NCBI GenBank assembly: GCA_903642215.1 | Contig: CAHJWG010000002.1 | Location: 281,720-345,719, forward strand | DNA from: Sphingobacteriaceae bacterium | Lineage (GTDB): Bacteria; Bacteroidota; Bacteroidia; Sphingobacteriales; Sphingobacteriaceae | Length of the DNA: 64,000 nucleotides | Reading direction: 5' to 3' | Shown: piece after piece, positions 52,339 to 60,177 of the stretch | Numbering within the stretch: position 1 is the stretch's first letter | Layout of the letters: every line of letters begins with the position of its first letter | Made by a program: the position numbers and the translations under genes | Notes under the pieces: generated by a model | Seen by the model: only the letters and a program-made list of their open reading frames with translations | Database searches by the model: none | What the model was told of the DNA's origin: nothing

Positions 52339-53979
52339 ATGCCCTTTAATTTAAAAAAAGATTTCCCCTGGCTGCTGGTATTACTTTTGGCAGTAGCCGT
52401 AAATTTTTCGGGCATAAATATTGGCTTTTTCACTGATGACCCTGCTTTGTACGCAGCACTTGCCAAAAATATGGTGCTGCGCGGCAACTATTGGGAACTT
52501 TTTTCCTACGGGAAAGACTGGCTTGATAAACCGCATTTTCCGTTTTGGATGGCGGCTTTAAGCTTTAAAATATTCGGTATTGCTACCTGGAGCTACAAAT
52601 TGCCGGCCTTGCTTTTCTTTCTATTGTCCGGCTTTTACACTTACTTATTCGCCAAAAAAAACTACGATCAAAAAACCGCTTTTATGGCAGTTTTGATCCT
52701 TTTTTCGGCACAGCATATTTTAATGTCTAACACAGATGTACGTGCCGAACCTTATTTAATGGCTTTAATCATCGGCAGCGTTTATCATTTTTATCGGCTC
52801 GAAAAAAGATTTACTTGGATTGATTTGCTCCTCGGAAGTTTACTTGCAGGTTGTGCGGTAATGACGAAAGGGATTTTTGCTTTGATCCCGATCGGTGCAA
52901 GTGTGATTGGAGAATTGATTTTTAAAAAGCGTTTTTCAGCGATTTTCCGTTGGAAATGGCTGCTCGCAATTGTATTAACTATCGTTTTTATCCTACCCGA
53001 AATTTATAGTTTGTATCTACAATTTGATAGTCAGCCTGATAAACTCACTTTTCAAAATACGCATATTTCCGGTATCCGTTGGTTTTTGTGGGATAGCCAA
53101 TTTGGAAGATTTATAAACAACGGCCCGATTACGCGTAAATCAGGAAGTATATTTTTTTATGTGCATACTTTGATTTGGGCTTTTGCACCTTGGTTTTTTA
53201 TGCTGGCTTATGCTGTTTTTACCGCTGTAAAAACAGCATTCAAAAAACAATTAAACGAGTATTATACGCTTTGCGGAGGGTTAAGTATGTGGCTGATCTT
53301 TTCGCTTTCCAGTTTCCAATTACCTTTTTATACCAATATTATTTTTCCTTTTTTTTCGATAATTGCCGCAGCCGTTTTTAGAAAAGCTCTTTTAAACAAC
53401 AGGTTCGGCTTTTTTAAAATTATACAAGTTTTACAAGTTTGTATATTGTTACTGGCTGTTTTTGTATTTAACTATTTTTTACAACCCACAATTACAACCC
53501 TATTTTTAACCGAAGCAGCTGGTTTTGGAATATTACTTTTCTACTTAAGTAGAAGAACTTCTGGTTTTAATTTTTATTTTTTGTTGTCGTGTTGTGCAAT
53601 ACTTTTTATAAACTTTTATCTCAACACTATTTTTTATCCTTTATTAACATCTTACAAAGCAGATGTACAAGCACCGGTTTATGTCAATCAAAAGCTTCCG
53701 GGTAAACCTGTTTATGTAACGGATAGTTTAAAAAATGCTTTCCAATTTTATTGCGAACAACCGGTGCAACTTTTATCAAAAGCTGATTTAAAAAACCAAG
53801 TATCTATAAAAAAAATTGTTTATGTAGATGAAATAACTTTGAAAAACCTTCAGCAAAAACACAACATAGAAATTATAAAAGTGATTGATAATTATCCAAA
53901 CGAAATTATCTATAAAAATTTTATATGGTACAAAACACGAAGACAAGCTTTGGATAAATATTATATTATTCATTACTGA
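52339..53979 (+). CDS. GT39-family membrane glycosyltransferase (ArnT-like)
   Basis: 546 residues with roughly 12 membrane segments. The first extracytoplasmic loop carries FFTDDPALYAALAKNMVLRG with the catalytic Asp pair of ArnT/PMT enzymes, followed by WELFSYGKDWLDKPHFPFWM and VRAEPYLMALIIGSVYHFYR. It probably moves a sugar from a polyprenyl phosphate to a lipid or protein on the outer face of the inner membrane. No lipid-A-modification neighbours, so the acceptor is open. A degenerate motif copy follows the stop. Confidence 0.87.
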   Translation: MPFNLKKDFPWLLVLLLAVAVNFSGINIGFFTDDPALYAALAKNMVLRGNYWELFSYGKDWLDKPHFPFWMAALSFKIFGIATWSYKLPALLFFLLSGFYTYLFAKKNYDQKTAFMAVLILFSAQHILMSNTDVRAEPYLMALIIGSVYHFYRLEKRFTWIDLLLGSLLAGCAVMTKGIFALIPIGASVIGELIFKKRFSAIFRWKWLLAIVLTIVFILPEIYSLYLQFDSQPDKLTFQNTHISGIRWFLWDSQFGRFINNGPITRKSGSIFFYVHTLIWAFAPWFFMLAYAVFTAVKTAFKKQLNEYYTLCGGLSMWLIFSLSSFQLPFYTNIIFPFFSIIAAAVFRKALLNNRFGFFKIIQVLQVCILLLAVFVFNYFLQPTITTLFLTEAAGFGILLFYLSRRTSGFNFYFLLSCCAILFINFYLNTIFYPLLTSYKADVQAPVYVNQKLPGKPVYVTDSLKNAFQFYCEQPVQLLSKADLKNQVSIKKIVYVDEITLKNLQQKHNIEIIKVIDNYPNEIIYKNFIWYKTRRQALDKYYIIHY

Positions 53980-54026
53980 TACTTTTTTTATCAACATAAA
54001 AATAGAATGGAAGTATCTGTAATAAA

Positions 54027-54221
54027 TCAGGTAAAATAATGCTCGAACTCTATTGTTTCAATTTCTAATCCTTCAAATTCCCAAAGTATATTTTTTAAAC
54101 TTTTCTCCAGTTCCGGTAATGTTTGTGCATTATCTATAATCAAATTATCATTATAAGTAACACGACCTGTTAGTTCGATATCTTCTCTTTCAATAATCAA
54201 TGCTAATTTTATTTTTTCCAT
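54027..54221 (-). CDS. Small HicB-like protein
   Basis: About 64 residues from the internal Met at 54221 (MEKIKLALIIEREDIELTGR); the longer frame overlaps the copA stop by 13 bases. IIEREDIELTGRVTYNDNLI and AQTLPELEKSLKNILWEFEG follow the compact alpha/beta order of HicB-type antitoxin N-domains, which often occur as lone regulators. No HicA toxin lies beside it. Weak assignment. Confidence 0.5.
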   Translation of the reverse strand: MEKIKLALIIEREDIELTGRVTYNDNLIIDNAQTLPELEKSLKNILWEFEGLEIETIEFEHYFT

Positions 54222-54232
54222 AACAGATAAAT

Positions 54233-56452
54233 TTATTTCTTCCACTTCAATCTCAAACTATTTGTTACAACTGAAACCGAACTTAACGCCATTGCTGCTC
54301 CGGCAAACATTGGGTTCAATTGGATATTCCAAATTGGATACAACGCTCCTGCTGCAACCGGAATCATGGTTAAATTATAAATAAAAGCCCAGAAAAGATT
54401 TTGCCTGATAGTACGAATAGTTTGTGCCGATAATTTTAAAACTTCCGGCAGCAATCCAATATTGGAAGAAACCAAAGTGATGCGCGCAACATTCATCGCA
54501 ATATCAGAACCCAAGCCCATCGCAATAGAAACATCAGCTGTTGCCAAAGCTTCTGCATCATTGATCCCGTCTCCGGCCATCGCTACAATTTTTCCCTTTT
54601 GTTGTAACTTTTTAATCAGTTCGGCTTTTCCTGAAGGGGAAATACCGGAAACTATATTCACGATTCCGGTTTTTGCAGCAACATAATTAGCGGTTGTAGC
54701 AGCATCGCCGGTAAGCATCCAAACTTCAATACCGGCTTTTTTTAATTGCGTAATTGTTGCCATGGCGTTGGAACGAATCTCATCTGTAACCGTTAAAATA
54801 GCTAATAATTTTCCTTGTGTTGCAAAATAAATTATGGTATTTAAATTATTTTGATCAATATCAATATCCAAATTTAAAGAAGATAAATCACAAGTTCCAT
54901 TCACCCAATCCGGCTTTCCGATATAATAAGTTTGGTTTTGGTGGATGACAAAAATCCCGGCACCAGTTATACTTTTAAAATTAGAAATGGTTTGTGCCGA
55001 TGCTTCTTTTACCGGTAAAAAATTGACAATTGCATCTGCAATCGGATGTTCGGATTGTAATTCGGCAGCAAGTAAAATCCCGGATAAAAAAGCTTGTTCA
55101 TTTTCGGTTAAACTTTTATTCCAATTTAAGCGCGTAACTTTTGGTTTTCCTTCGGTAATTGTACCTGTTTTATCCAACACAATTGTATTTACTTTATAAG
55201 CTCGTTCCAAAGTTTCTGCATCGCGGATCAGGATTCCTTTTTCAGCGCCTTTTCCAACGCCAACCATAATGGCAGTCGGCGTTGCCAAACCTAAAGCACA
55301 AGGGCAAGCAACAATCAGTACCGTTACAAAACTTAATAAACCTTGGCCAAAAGCTTTTTCTCCGCCAAAAATCAACCAAGTAATTGCGCTGATTATTGCA
55401 ATTACCATCACCGCCGGAACAAATACGGATGCAATTTGATCCGCCAATTTTTGAACTTTTGCTTTAGAACCTTGTGCATTTTGTACAGCTTTTATCATTT
55501 TAGAAAGTAAAGTTTCGTTCCCAACTTTCGTAGCTTTCAACACAAAACTTCCTTTATGATTGATGGTACCGGAGAACACAGTATCGCCGGTTTTCCGGGA
55601 AACTGGCATCGGTTCGCCGGTCATCAAAGATTCATCGATAAAAGAAGCACCATCTGCAATTTCACCATCCACCGGAATCCATTCGCCCGGTTTAATACGG
55701 ATCAAATCTCCAACTAAAATATTGGCAATGTTTGTTTTAATTTCAATCCCGTCTTTGATCAAGTTCACCGATCTTACTTGTAAACCCATCAGCTTTTTTA
55801 CGGAAGCAGAAGTGCCGGATTTTGCGCGTTCTTCCAACAGTTTTCCAATCAAAATAAAAGTAATTACAACCGCCGCTGCTTCAAAGTAAACATGCGGAAC
55901 AATGCCGCGGGAAAGCCAGAAACCCGGATAAATTGTATTAAACAAACTGAACAAATAGGCAGTACCGGTACTGATTGCCACCAGCGAATCCATGTTAACT
56001 TGTGCATGTTTGGCTTGCTTCCGGGCACTTGTAAAAAACTGATTTCCAAAAACAAAAAGCACAATGGAAGTTAATATCAGCAGGATCCAATTAGCCGGTT
56101 CCCAATCCATAAAAACCATATCGAGCAACACAATCGGAACCGTTAATAAAACCGCACCTAAAGTTTGTTTCTTCAATTGAAGAAGAGCTTTTTCCTGTTG
56201 TTCTTCCTGCTGATCAAAAGCGTTTTCTTCATCCAAGATTAAATCATAACCAACATTTTGTATGGCTTTCTGAATTTGCTGCGGACCGGTTTGCTTTGGA
56301 TTAAAATAAACATCCAACGCTTGTGTGGCATAATTTACATTCGCCTGCTGCACACCCGGAACCGAAGCTGCCATACTTTGCACACTCATGGCGCAGGAAG
56401 CACAGCTCATGCCGGTTACCGGAATTGTTTTATGAATGATGTTTTTATCCAT
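54233..56452 (-). CDS. copA: Copper-translocating P1B-type ATPase
   Basis: About 739 residues from Met 56452; an upstream in-frame extension of 37 residues is not family-like. One N-terminal heavy-metal domain (IPVTGMSCASCAMSVQSMAA, CxxC), about eight transmembrane helices with the ion-binding VACPCALGLATPTAIMVG, phosphorylation site VLDKTGTITEGKP, LTGDAATTANYVAAKTGI and hinge AMAGDGINDAEAL. It exports Cu(I) or Ag(I). Start codon is preceded in sense by a motif copy one base away (56454-56465). A second copy (55000) encodes VKEAS. Confidence 0.94.
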   Translation of the reverse strand: MDKNIIHKTIPVTGMSCASCAMSVQSMAASVPGVQQANVNYATQALDVYFNPKQTGPQQIQKAIQNVGYDLILDEENAFDQQEEQQEKALLQLKKQTLGAVLLTVPIVLLDMVFMDWEPANWILLILTSIVLFVFGNQFFTSARKQAKHAQVNMDSLVAISTGTAYLFSLFNTIYPGFWLSRGIVPHVYFEAAAVVITFILIGKLLEERAKSGTSASVKKLMGLQVRSVNLIKDGIEIKTNIANILVGDLIRIKPGEWIPVDGEIADGASFIDESLMTGEPMPVSRKTGDTVFSGTINHKGSFVLKATKVGNETLLSKMIKAVQNAQGSKAKVQKLADQIASVFVPAVMVIAIISAITWLIFGGEKAFGQGLLSFVTVLIVACPCALGLATPTAIMVGVGKGAEKGILIRDAETLERAYKVNTIVLDKTGTITEGKPKVTRLNWNKSLTENEQAFLSGILLAAELQSEHPIADAIVNFLPVKEASAQTISNFKSITGAGIFVIHQNQTYYIGKPDWVNGTCDLSSLNLDIDIDQNNLNTIIYFATQGKLLAILTVTDEIRSNAMATITQLKKAGIEVWMLTGDAATTANYVAAKTGIVNIVSGISPSGKAELIKKLQQKGKIVAMAGDGINDAEALATADVSIAMGLGSDIAMNVARITLVSSNIGLLPEVLKLSAQTIRTIRQNLFWAFIYNLTMIPVAAGALYPIWNIQLNPMFAGAAMALSSVSVVTNSLRLKWKK

Positions 56453-56453
56453 G

Positions 56454-56465
56454 ATGCTTCTTTTA
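56454..56465 (+). repeat. Dispersed motif copy one base before the copA start
   Basis: ATGCTTCTTTTATCG then TACAAAAATAAG; read in the copA sense, TAAAAGAAGCAT is followed by C and the ATG start codon. Confidence 0.7.
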
Positions 56466-56569
56466 TCGTACAAAAATAAGTATCGAACAAGCAGAAGATT
56501 TATAAGATTTGGGATTGTTTTTATAAGATTATGAGAAGATAAAATTCTTTTAGTAAACATCATCCCCCC

Positions 56570-56721
56570 TAACCCTCTTCGAAAGGGAGAAGCCTAAAGC
56601 AGACTTTTTTAAATTATAAAAAAACTAAACGGTAGTAAGATAAAAGGTGCAAAAACAGGAAGGCTAAACTTAGAAAGGTAGCAAACTATGCTTCCTCCTT
56701 TTGAAGGGGGTTAAGGGGATG
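56570..56721. repeat. C-rich/G-rich inverted repeat in the copA upstream gap
   Basis: The left arm CCCCCCTAACCCTCTTCGAA (near 56573) and the right arm TTGAAGGGGGTTAAGGGG (56701-56718) are imperfect inverted copies about 110 bases apart. The rest of the 340-base divergent gap 56453-56792 shows only the motif copy at 56454. A related fragment occurs at 59178-59212. Possibly a small non-autonomous element common in this phylum. Confidence 0.6.
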
Positions 56722-56792
56722 AATTCCAGAAACTATAAAAATACAACTCAAATTTTTCTATCTTCAAACCCAACAAACTCCATCACTAACTT

Positions 56793-58031
56793 ATGGCATT
56801 AAATTACGTTTGGGTTGCTTTTTTTATCGTTGCTTTTTTTATCGCCTTAATCAAGCTGATCTTTTTTGGCGATACCGAAATTTTTAAATTGCTGGTGGAT
56901 GGCATTTTTGATTCTACGAAATCATCCGTTATGGATATTGCTTTGCCGCTGATTGGCACAATGGCGTTTTGGCTTGGTATTATGAATATCGGCGAAAAAG
57001 CCGGAGCAATTAATTTTTTGTCGCGTTTGGTTGGCCCGTTTTTTCATCGTTTGTTTCCGGAAGTTCCTAAAAACCACCCGGCAAACGGAGCCATGATGAT
57101 GAATTTTTCGGCCAATTTATTAGGTTTGGATAACGCCGCAACACCTTTAGGGTTGAAAGCCATGGAAAGCCTGCACGAACTCAACCCGCAAAAAGATACA
57201 GCTTCTGATGCCGAAATTATGTTTTTGGTGCTGCATGCTTCCGGCTTAACTATTCTGCCGATTTCCATCATTGCACAGCGCGCTATTTTGGGCGCGCATG
57301 ACCCAACCGATATTTTTATTCCCTGCATTATCGCAACTTACGTAGCAACATTGGCCGGGTTACTTGCGGTGGCTTACAAGCAGAAATTGAAACTTTTAGA
57401 TTCGGTAGTTCTGGGTTGGTTGGGCGGAATTACCTTGATTTTGGCTGCTCTGGTTGCTTATTTTAAGCTGTATCTGGATAAGCAGCAAATCAGCGAAGTA
57501 TCCAAAGTAGCCAGTAATTTAATTTTGCTGGCCATCCCGGTTTTGTTTATTCTGGGTGCACTCCGCAAAAAGATTAATGTTTTCGAGGTTTTTATCGAAG
57601 GTGCAAAAGGTGGCTTGGAAACTTCGTTTCGCATTATTCCATATCTGGTTGCCATGCTGGCTGCCATCAGCGTTTTCCGTGCTTCCGGTGCTTTGGGATA
57701 TTTAGTAGATGTTTTTAAATGGGGATTCGGCCACCTCAATATGGATACCCGTTTTACCGAAGTTTTACCGATCGGTTTTATGCGGCCTTTAAGCGGTGCC
57801 GGTTCCCGCGCCATGATGCTGGATAACATGCGCCATTTTGGTACGGATAGTTTTATCGGCCACTTATCCAGCGTTTTATACGGTTCTGCCGATACCACTT
57901 TTTACATTGTTGCGCTGTATTTTGGTTCTGTAGGGATCAAAAAAACACGATATGCAATCCCGGCCGGTTTAATTGCCGATTTTACCGGCGTAATTGCTGC
58001 AATTTTACTTTCCTATCTGTTTTTTGGCTGA
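56793..58031 (+). CDS. Nucleoside-recognition (Gate) domain membrane protein, SpmA-SpmB fusion type
   Basis: 412 residues with about ten hydrophobic segments and two Gate domains: ALPLIGTMAFWLGIMNIGEK, the NHPANGAMMMNFSANLLGLD box and NAATPLGLKAMESLHELNP in the first half, then YLVAMLAAISVFRASGAL and FMRPLSGAGSRAMMLDN in the second, corresponding to SpmA and SpmB joined. In spore formers these proteins affect spore maturation; here the role is unknown transport. A near-motif copy (58035) follows the stop. Confidence 0.86.
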   Translation: MALNYVWVAFFIVAFFIALIKLIFFGDTEIFKLLVDGIFDSTKSSVMDIALPLIGTMAFWLGIMNIGEKAGAINFLSRLVGPFFHRLFPEVPKNHPANGAMMMNFSANLLGLDNAATPLGLKAMESLHELNPQKDTASDAEIMFLVLHASGLTILPISIIAQRAILGAHDPTDIFIPCIIATYVATLAGLLAVAYKQKLKLLDSVVLGWLGGITLILAALVAYFKLYLDKQQISEVSKVASNLILLAIPVLFILGALRKKINVFEVFIEGAKGGLETSFRIIPYLVAMLAAISVFRASGALGYLVDVFKWGFGHLNMDTRFTEVLPIGFMRPLSGAGSRAMMLDNMRHFGTDSFIGHLSSVLYGSADTTFYIVALYFGSVGIKKTRYAIPAGLIADFTGVIAAILLSYLFFG

Positions 58032-58133
58032 TCCGTACTTCTTTTATCATACTAAAACAGAGTAACCATTTGCAACTTCTGCCGTACAAAACAGTAAGCC
58101 GCAAATCGGCTTTTTTGTACCTCAGGAAGAAAA

Positions 58134-59165
58134 ATGAGAAAGTCGGGAATACTTCTTTTACTGTGCTTTTTTTTGGTTCAGCTTAAATCTTCGGCACAGG
58201 ATCATATGTATTCTCAGTTTTTTAATTCGCCTTTATACTTAAATCCGGCACTGAACGGACAGTTTAAAGGTGATTTCAGGATGAACCTCATCTACCGCAA
58301 CCAGTGGGCTTCGGTTCCGGGAACGTTATCCTACATCACCGCTTCTCTGGATTATAACGTACCCCGTTTTGGCGGCGGTTTAGGTTTGATATTTACACGT
58401 TCTGCCGAAGGAACTGCTTATCTCACCAAAAATAACATCTCCGGATTATATTCTTACAGTGTCGGTTCTGATGATTATGTACTTTCTTTCGGCTTGCAAG
58501 GCGGCCTTACCAATCGTGTAATCGATTGGAGCAAGCTGATTTTTGATGATCAGCTGGATCAAAATATTGGTATTATTCCCGGACAAACCACTTCAGCAGA
58601 ATTGCCGGCTTTCAACAATAAATATTATTTTGATTCTGGTGCCGGCGTTTCTTTAACGCTAAACCGGCTGCTTGTCGGCGGCGCGCTGCAGCATATTAAC
58701 CGGCCAAACGAATCTTTTTCCGGGGCGAAAGCAATACTGCCCATACGTTCTACTTTTCATATCAGTTACCGGTTGCCGCTGGATAGTTACGGCGATGAGG
58801 ATGATGACGACGGCTCTTTCGTGATCCCTTCGGTTGTGTTTTATAACCAGGCAAAAGTAAGTTCTATCAACGCCGGCCTGCAATATAAAAGGCGCAATAT
58901 CAACGCTGGTTTGTGGTACCGCAGCAGCAGTAATACCGGCCAGGAAGCACTTGTTTTAACATTGATTTTTGATCTATTTATCAATCGCGACGGCGGCGAA
59001 AAAGTTAGGTTTGGGATAAGCCATGATGCAAATCATTCTAAAACAAATTACACTAATTCTACCGGTTCTACCGAAGGCAGCCTGGGTTACGAAACAACCC
59101 TCCCCGCCCGTGACCAGGGTTCTAAAAAATTTCCCGGCGCACGCAGGTGTTTTGATTTTTACTGA
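58134..59165 (+). CDS. PorP/SprF family type IX secretion membrane protein
   Basis: 343 residues. A signal peptide (LLLLCFFLVQLKSSAQ) is followed by DHMYSQFFNSPLYLNPALNG, the hallmark PorP/SprF start, then RMNLIYRNQWASVPG-like strands (FRMNLIYRNQWASVP), and beta-barrel strands throughout. Family members sit in the outer membrane and link to type IX secretion or gliding. No other type IX genes are in the window, so this is a dispersed paralogue. The motif copy at 58149 lies in the signal-peptide codons and encodes GILLLL. Confidence 0.88.
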   Translation: MRKSGILLLLCFFLVQLKSSAQDHMYSQFFNSPLYLNPALNGQFKGDFRMNLIYRNQWASVPGTLSYITASLDYNVPRFGGGLGLIFTRSAEGTAYLTKNNISGLYSYSVGSDDYVLSFGLQGGLTNRVIDWSKLIFDDQLDQNIGIIPGQTTSAELPAFNNKYYFDSGAGVSLTLNRLLVGGALQHINRPNESFSGAKAILPIRSTFHISYRLPLDSYGDEDDDDGSFVIPSVVFYNQAKVSSINAGLQYKRRNINAGLWYRSSSNTGQEALVLTLIFDLFINRDGGEKVRFGISHDANHSKTNYTNSTGSTEGSLGYETTLPARDQGSKKFPGARRCFDFY

Positions 59166-59226
59166 AGCTAAGTTTCGGCCTCACCCTGGCCCTCTCAGGA
59201 GGGAAATGGAGCTACATCAATTATGG

Positions 59227-59238
59227 ATGCTTCTTTTA
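59227..59238 (+). repeat. Dispersed motif copy between convergent genes
   Basis: ATGCTTCTTTTATCTTG, 62 bases after the PorP/SprF stop and 42 before the DUF6169 stop. Next to it, 59178-59212 holds CTCACCCTGGCCCTCTCAGG and an A/G-rich partner, related to the 56570 repeat. Confidence 0.7.
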
Positions 59239-59279
59239 TCTTGTATATTTTTATTTCCTAAATTGAATAATAAACAGGC

Positions 59280-59735
59280 TTAACTTATTTTTAAAGCCTT
59301 TTCAAATTCTTCAATAATGTAATTACGAAGATAATTATTTGTGTTGTACAAGATTGATGAATTCAATTTGTATCCGTTTTTAGATTGTATGCAATAATTA
59401 TATTTACCGACGTAAGGGTAAATTGTAGAAACTTTCTCATACCAATAATCAAACACGTTATATCTTTTATCTTCCTTGTCATCACTATTATCACATATAT
59501 AAAATATTACATTAGAATCTTTGAGGAGTATATCAGCAATAATACTTATTACTGTGTTTTTAATCCAATAATCAAAGTGTGTTGGTTCCGTTTCCGGGTA
59601 TAATGATAAAGAAAAGGCATTAACTTCTCCCAAAAGGTAAGTAGTTAATGCTAATTGATATTTGATATGGTATCTTGTAGTAAAAGTGTAAGTAAGCCCG
59701 TTTTCAGAAAGCTCTATTTTATAAAGGTTTAGCAA
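59280..59735 (-). CDS. DUF6169 family protein
   Basis: About 151 residues if started at TTG 59735 (LLNLYKIELSENGLTYTFTT); an ATG at 59765 adds ten residues that read poorly. Diagnostic for DUF6169 as I know it: an N-terminal 'TYTFTTRYHIKYQL' strand pair, a middle helix WIKNTVISIIADILLKDSNV and IFYICDNSDDKEDKRYNVFD. Function unknown. It overlaps the upstream 51-residue gene in another frame, so the two are translationally coupled. AT-rich relative to neighbours. Confidence 0.68.
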   Translation of the reverse strand: MLNLYKIELSENGLTYTFTTRYHIKYQLALTTYLLGEVNAFSLSLYPETEPTHFDYWIKNTVISIIADILLKDSNVIFYICDNSDDKEDKRYNVFDYWYEKVSTIYPYVGKYNYCIQSKNGYKLNSSILYNTNNYLRNYIIEEFEKALKIS

Positions 59736-59874
59736 AGCTGATCCCCTTTTCTTTAGCCAAATCACTTAGGGATCTTTTATCCTTTAACGCTTGTTTAATG
59801 TCCTTTTTGTCCTGTATCACTTTACTCAAAAATGAAGGAATGCCAACAGGAACTTGATTTTCATTTTTTTTCAT
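59719..59874 (-). CDS. 51-residue small protein coupled to DUF6169 gene
   Basis: From the internal Met at 59874: MKKNENQVPVGIPSFLSKVI, then QDKKDIKQALKDKRSLSDLA and KEKGISFAKPL. The Lys-rich helix and the '-SLSDLAKEKGI-FAKPL' tail are typical of small antitoxin-like or regulatory partners that precede a longer protein. Its stop overlaps the start of the DUF6169 reading frame by 17-47 bases. An earlier Met at 59901 gives nine extra residues. Confidence 0.55.
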   Translation of the reverse strand: MKKNENQVPVGIPSFLSKVIQDKKDIKQALKDKRSLSDLAKEKGISFAKPL

Positions 59875-59959
59875 GCTGTGTATTTGTTTGATGATAAACA
59901 AAAATAAATAAATTTCGGAATAAAATTTTGTTAATTTTTAGAAGAAGGTAATGCTTCTT

Positions 59960-60085
59960 TTACCGATATACTTTAGATGAGTTGCTTTCTTCAACATAAA
60001 AACTAAAAGAGAATAGGCGTTTCTCAATCCCAAAAAACATTGCTAAAAACAGTATCATCAAAAAAGATTCAAACCATACTTTCAT
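59960..60085 (-). CDS. Possible 41-residue single-TM peptide
   Basis: From ATG 60085: MKVWFESFLMILFLAMFFGI, then EKRLFSFSFYVEESNSSKVY and R. One predicted transmembrane helix. The stop TAA lies in the motif copy at 59951-59962, as with rpe. Its only support is composition and that coincidence. The remainder of the 59875-60177 gap (303 bases) shows nothing else. Confidence 0.25.
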   Translation of the reverse strand: MKVWFESFLMILFLAMFFGIEKRLFSFSFYVEESNSSKVYR

Positions 60086-60177
60086 ATTAAATTAACAAGT
60101 TTATAATAGTAGCTTAACACATTCTTAATGTTGAGGTAATGTGCCGAAGCAACCTTTGTATCAAAATCCAAGATACA

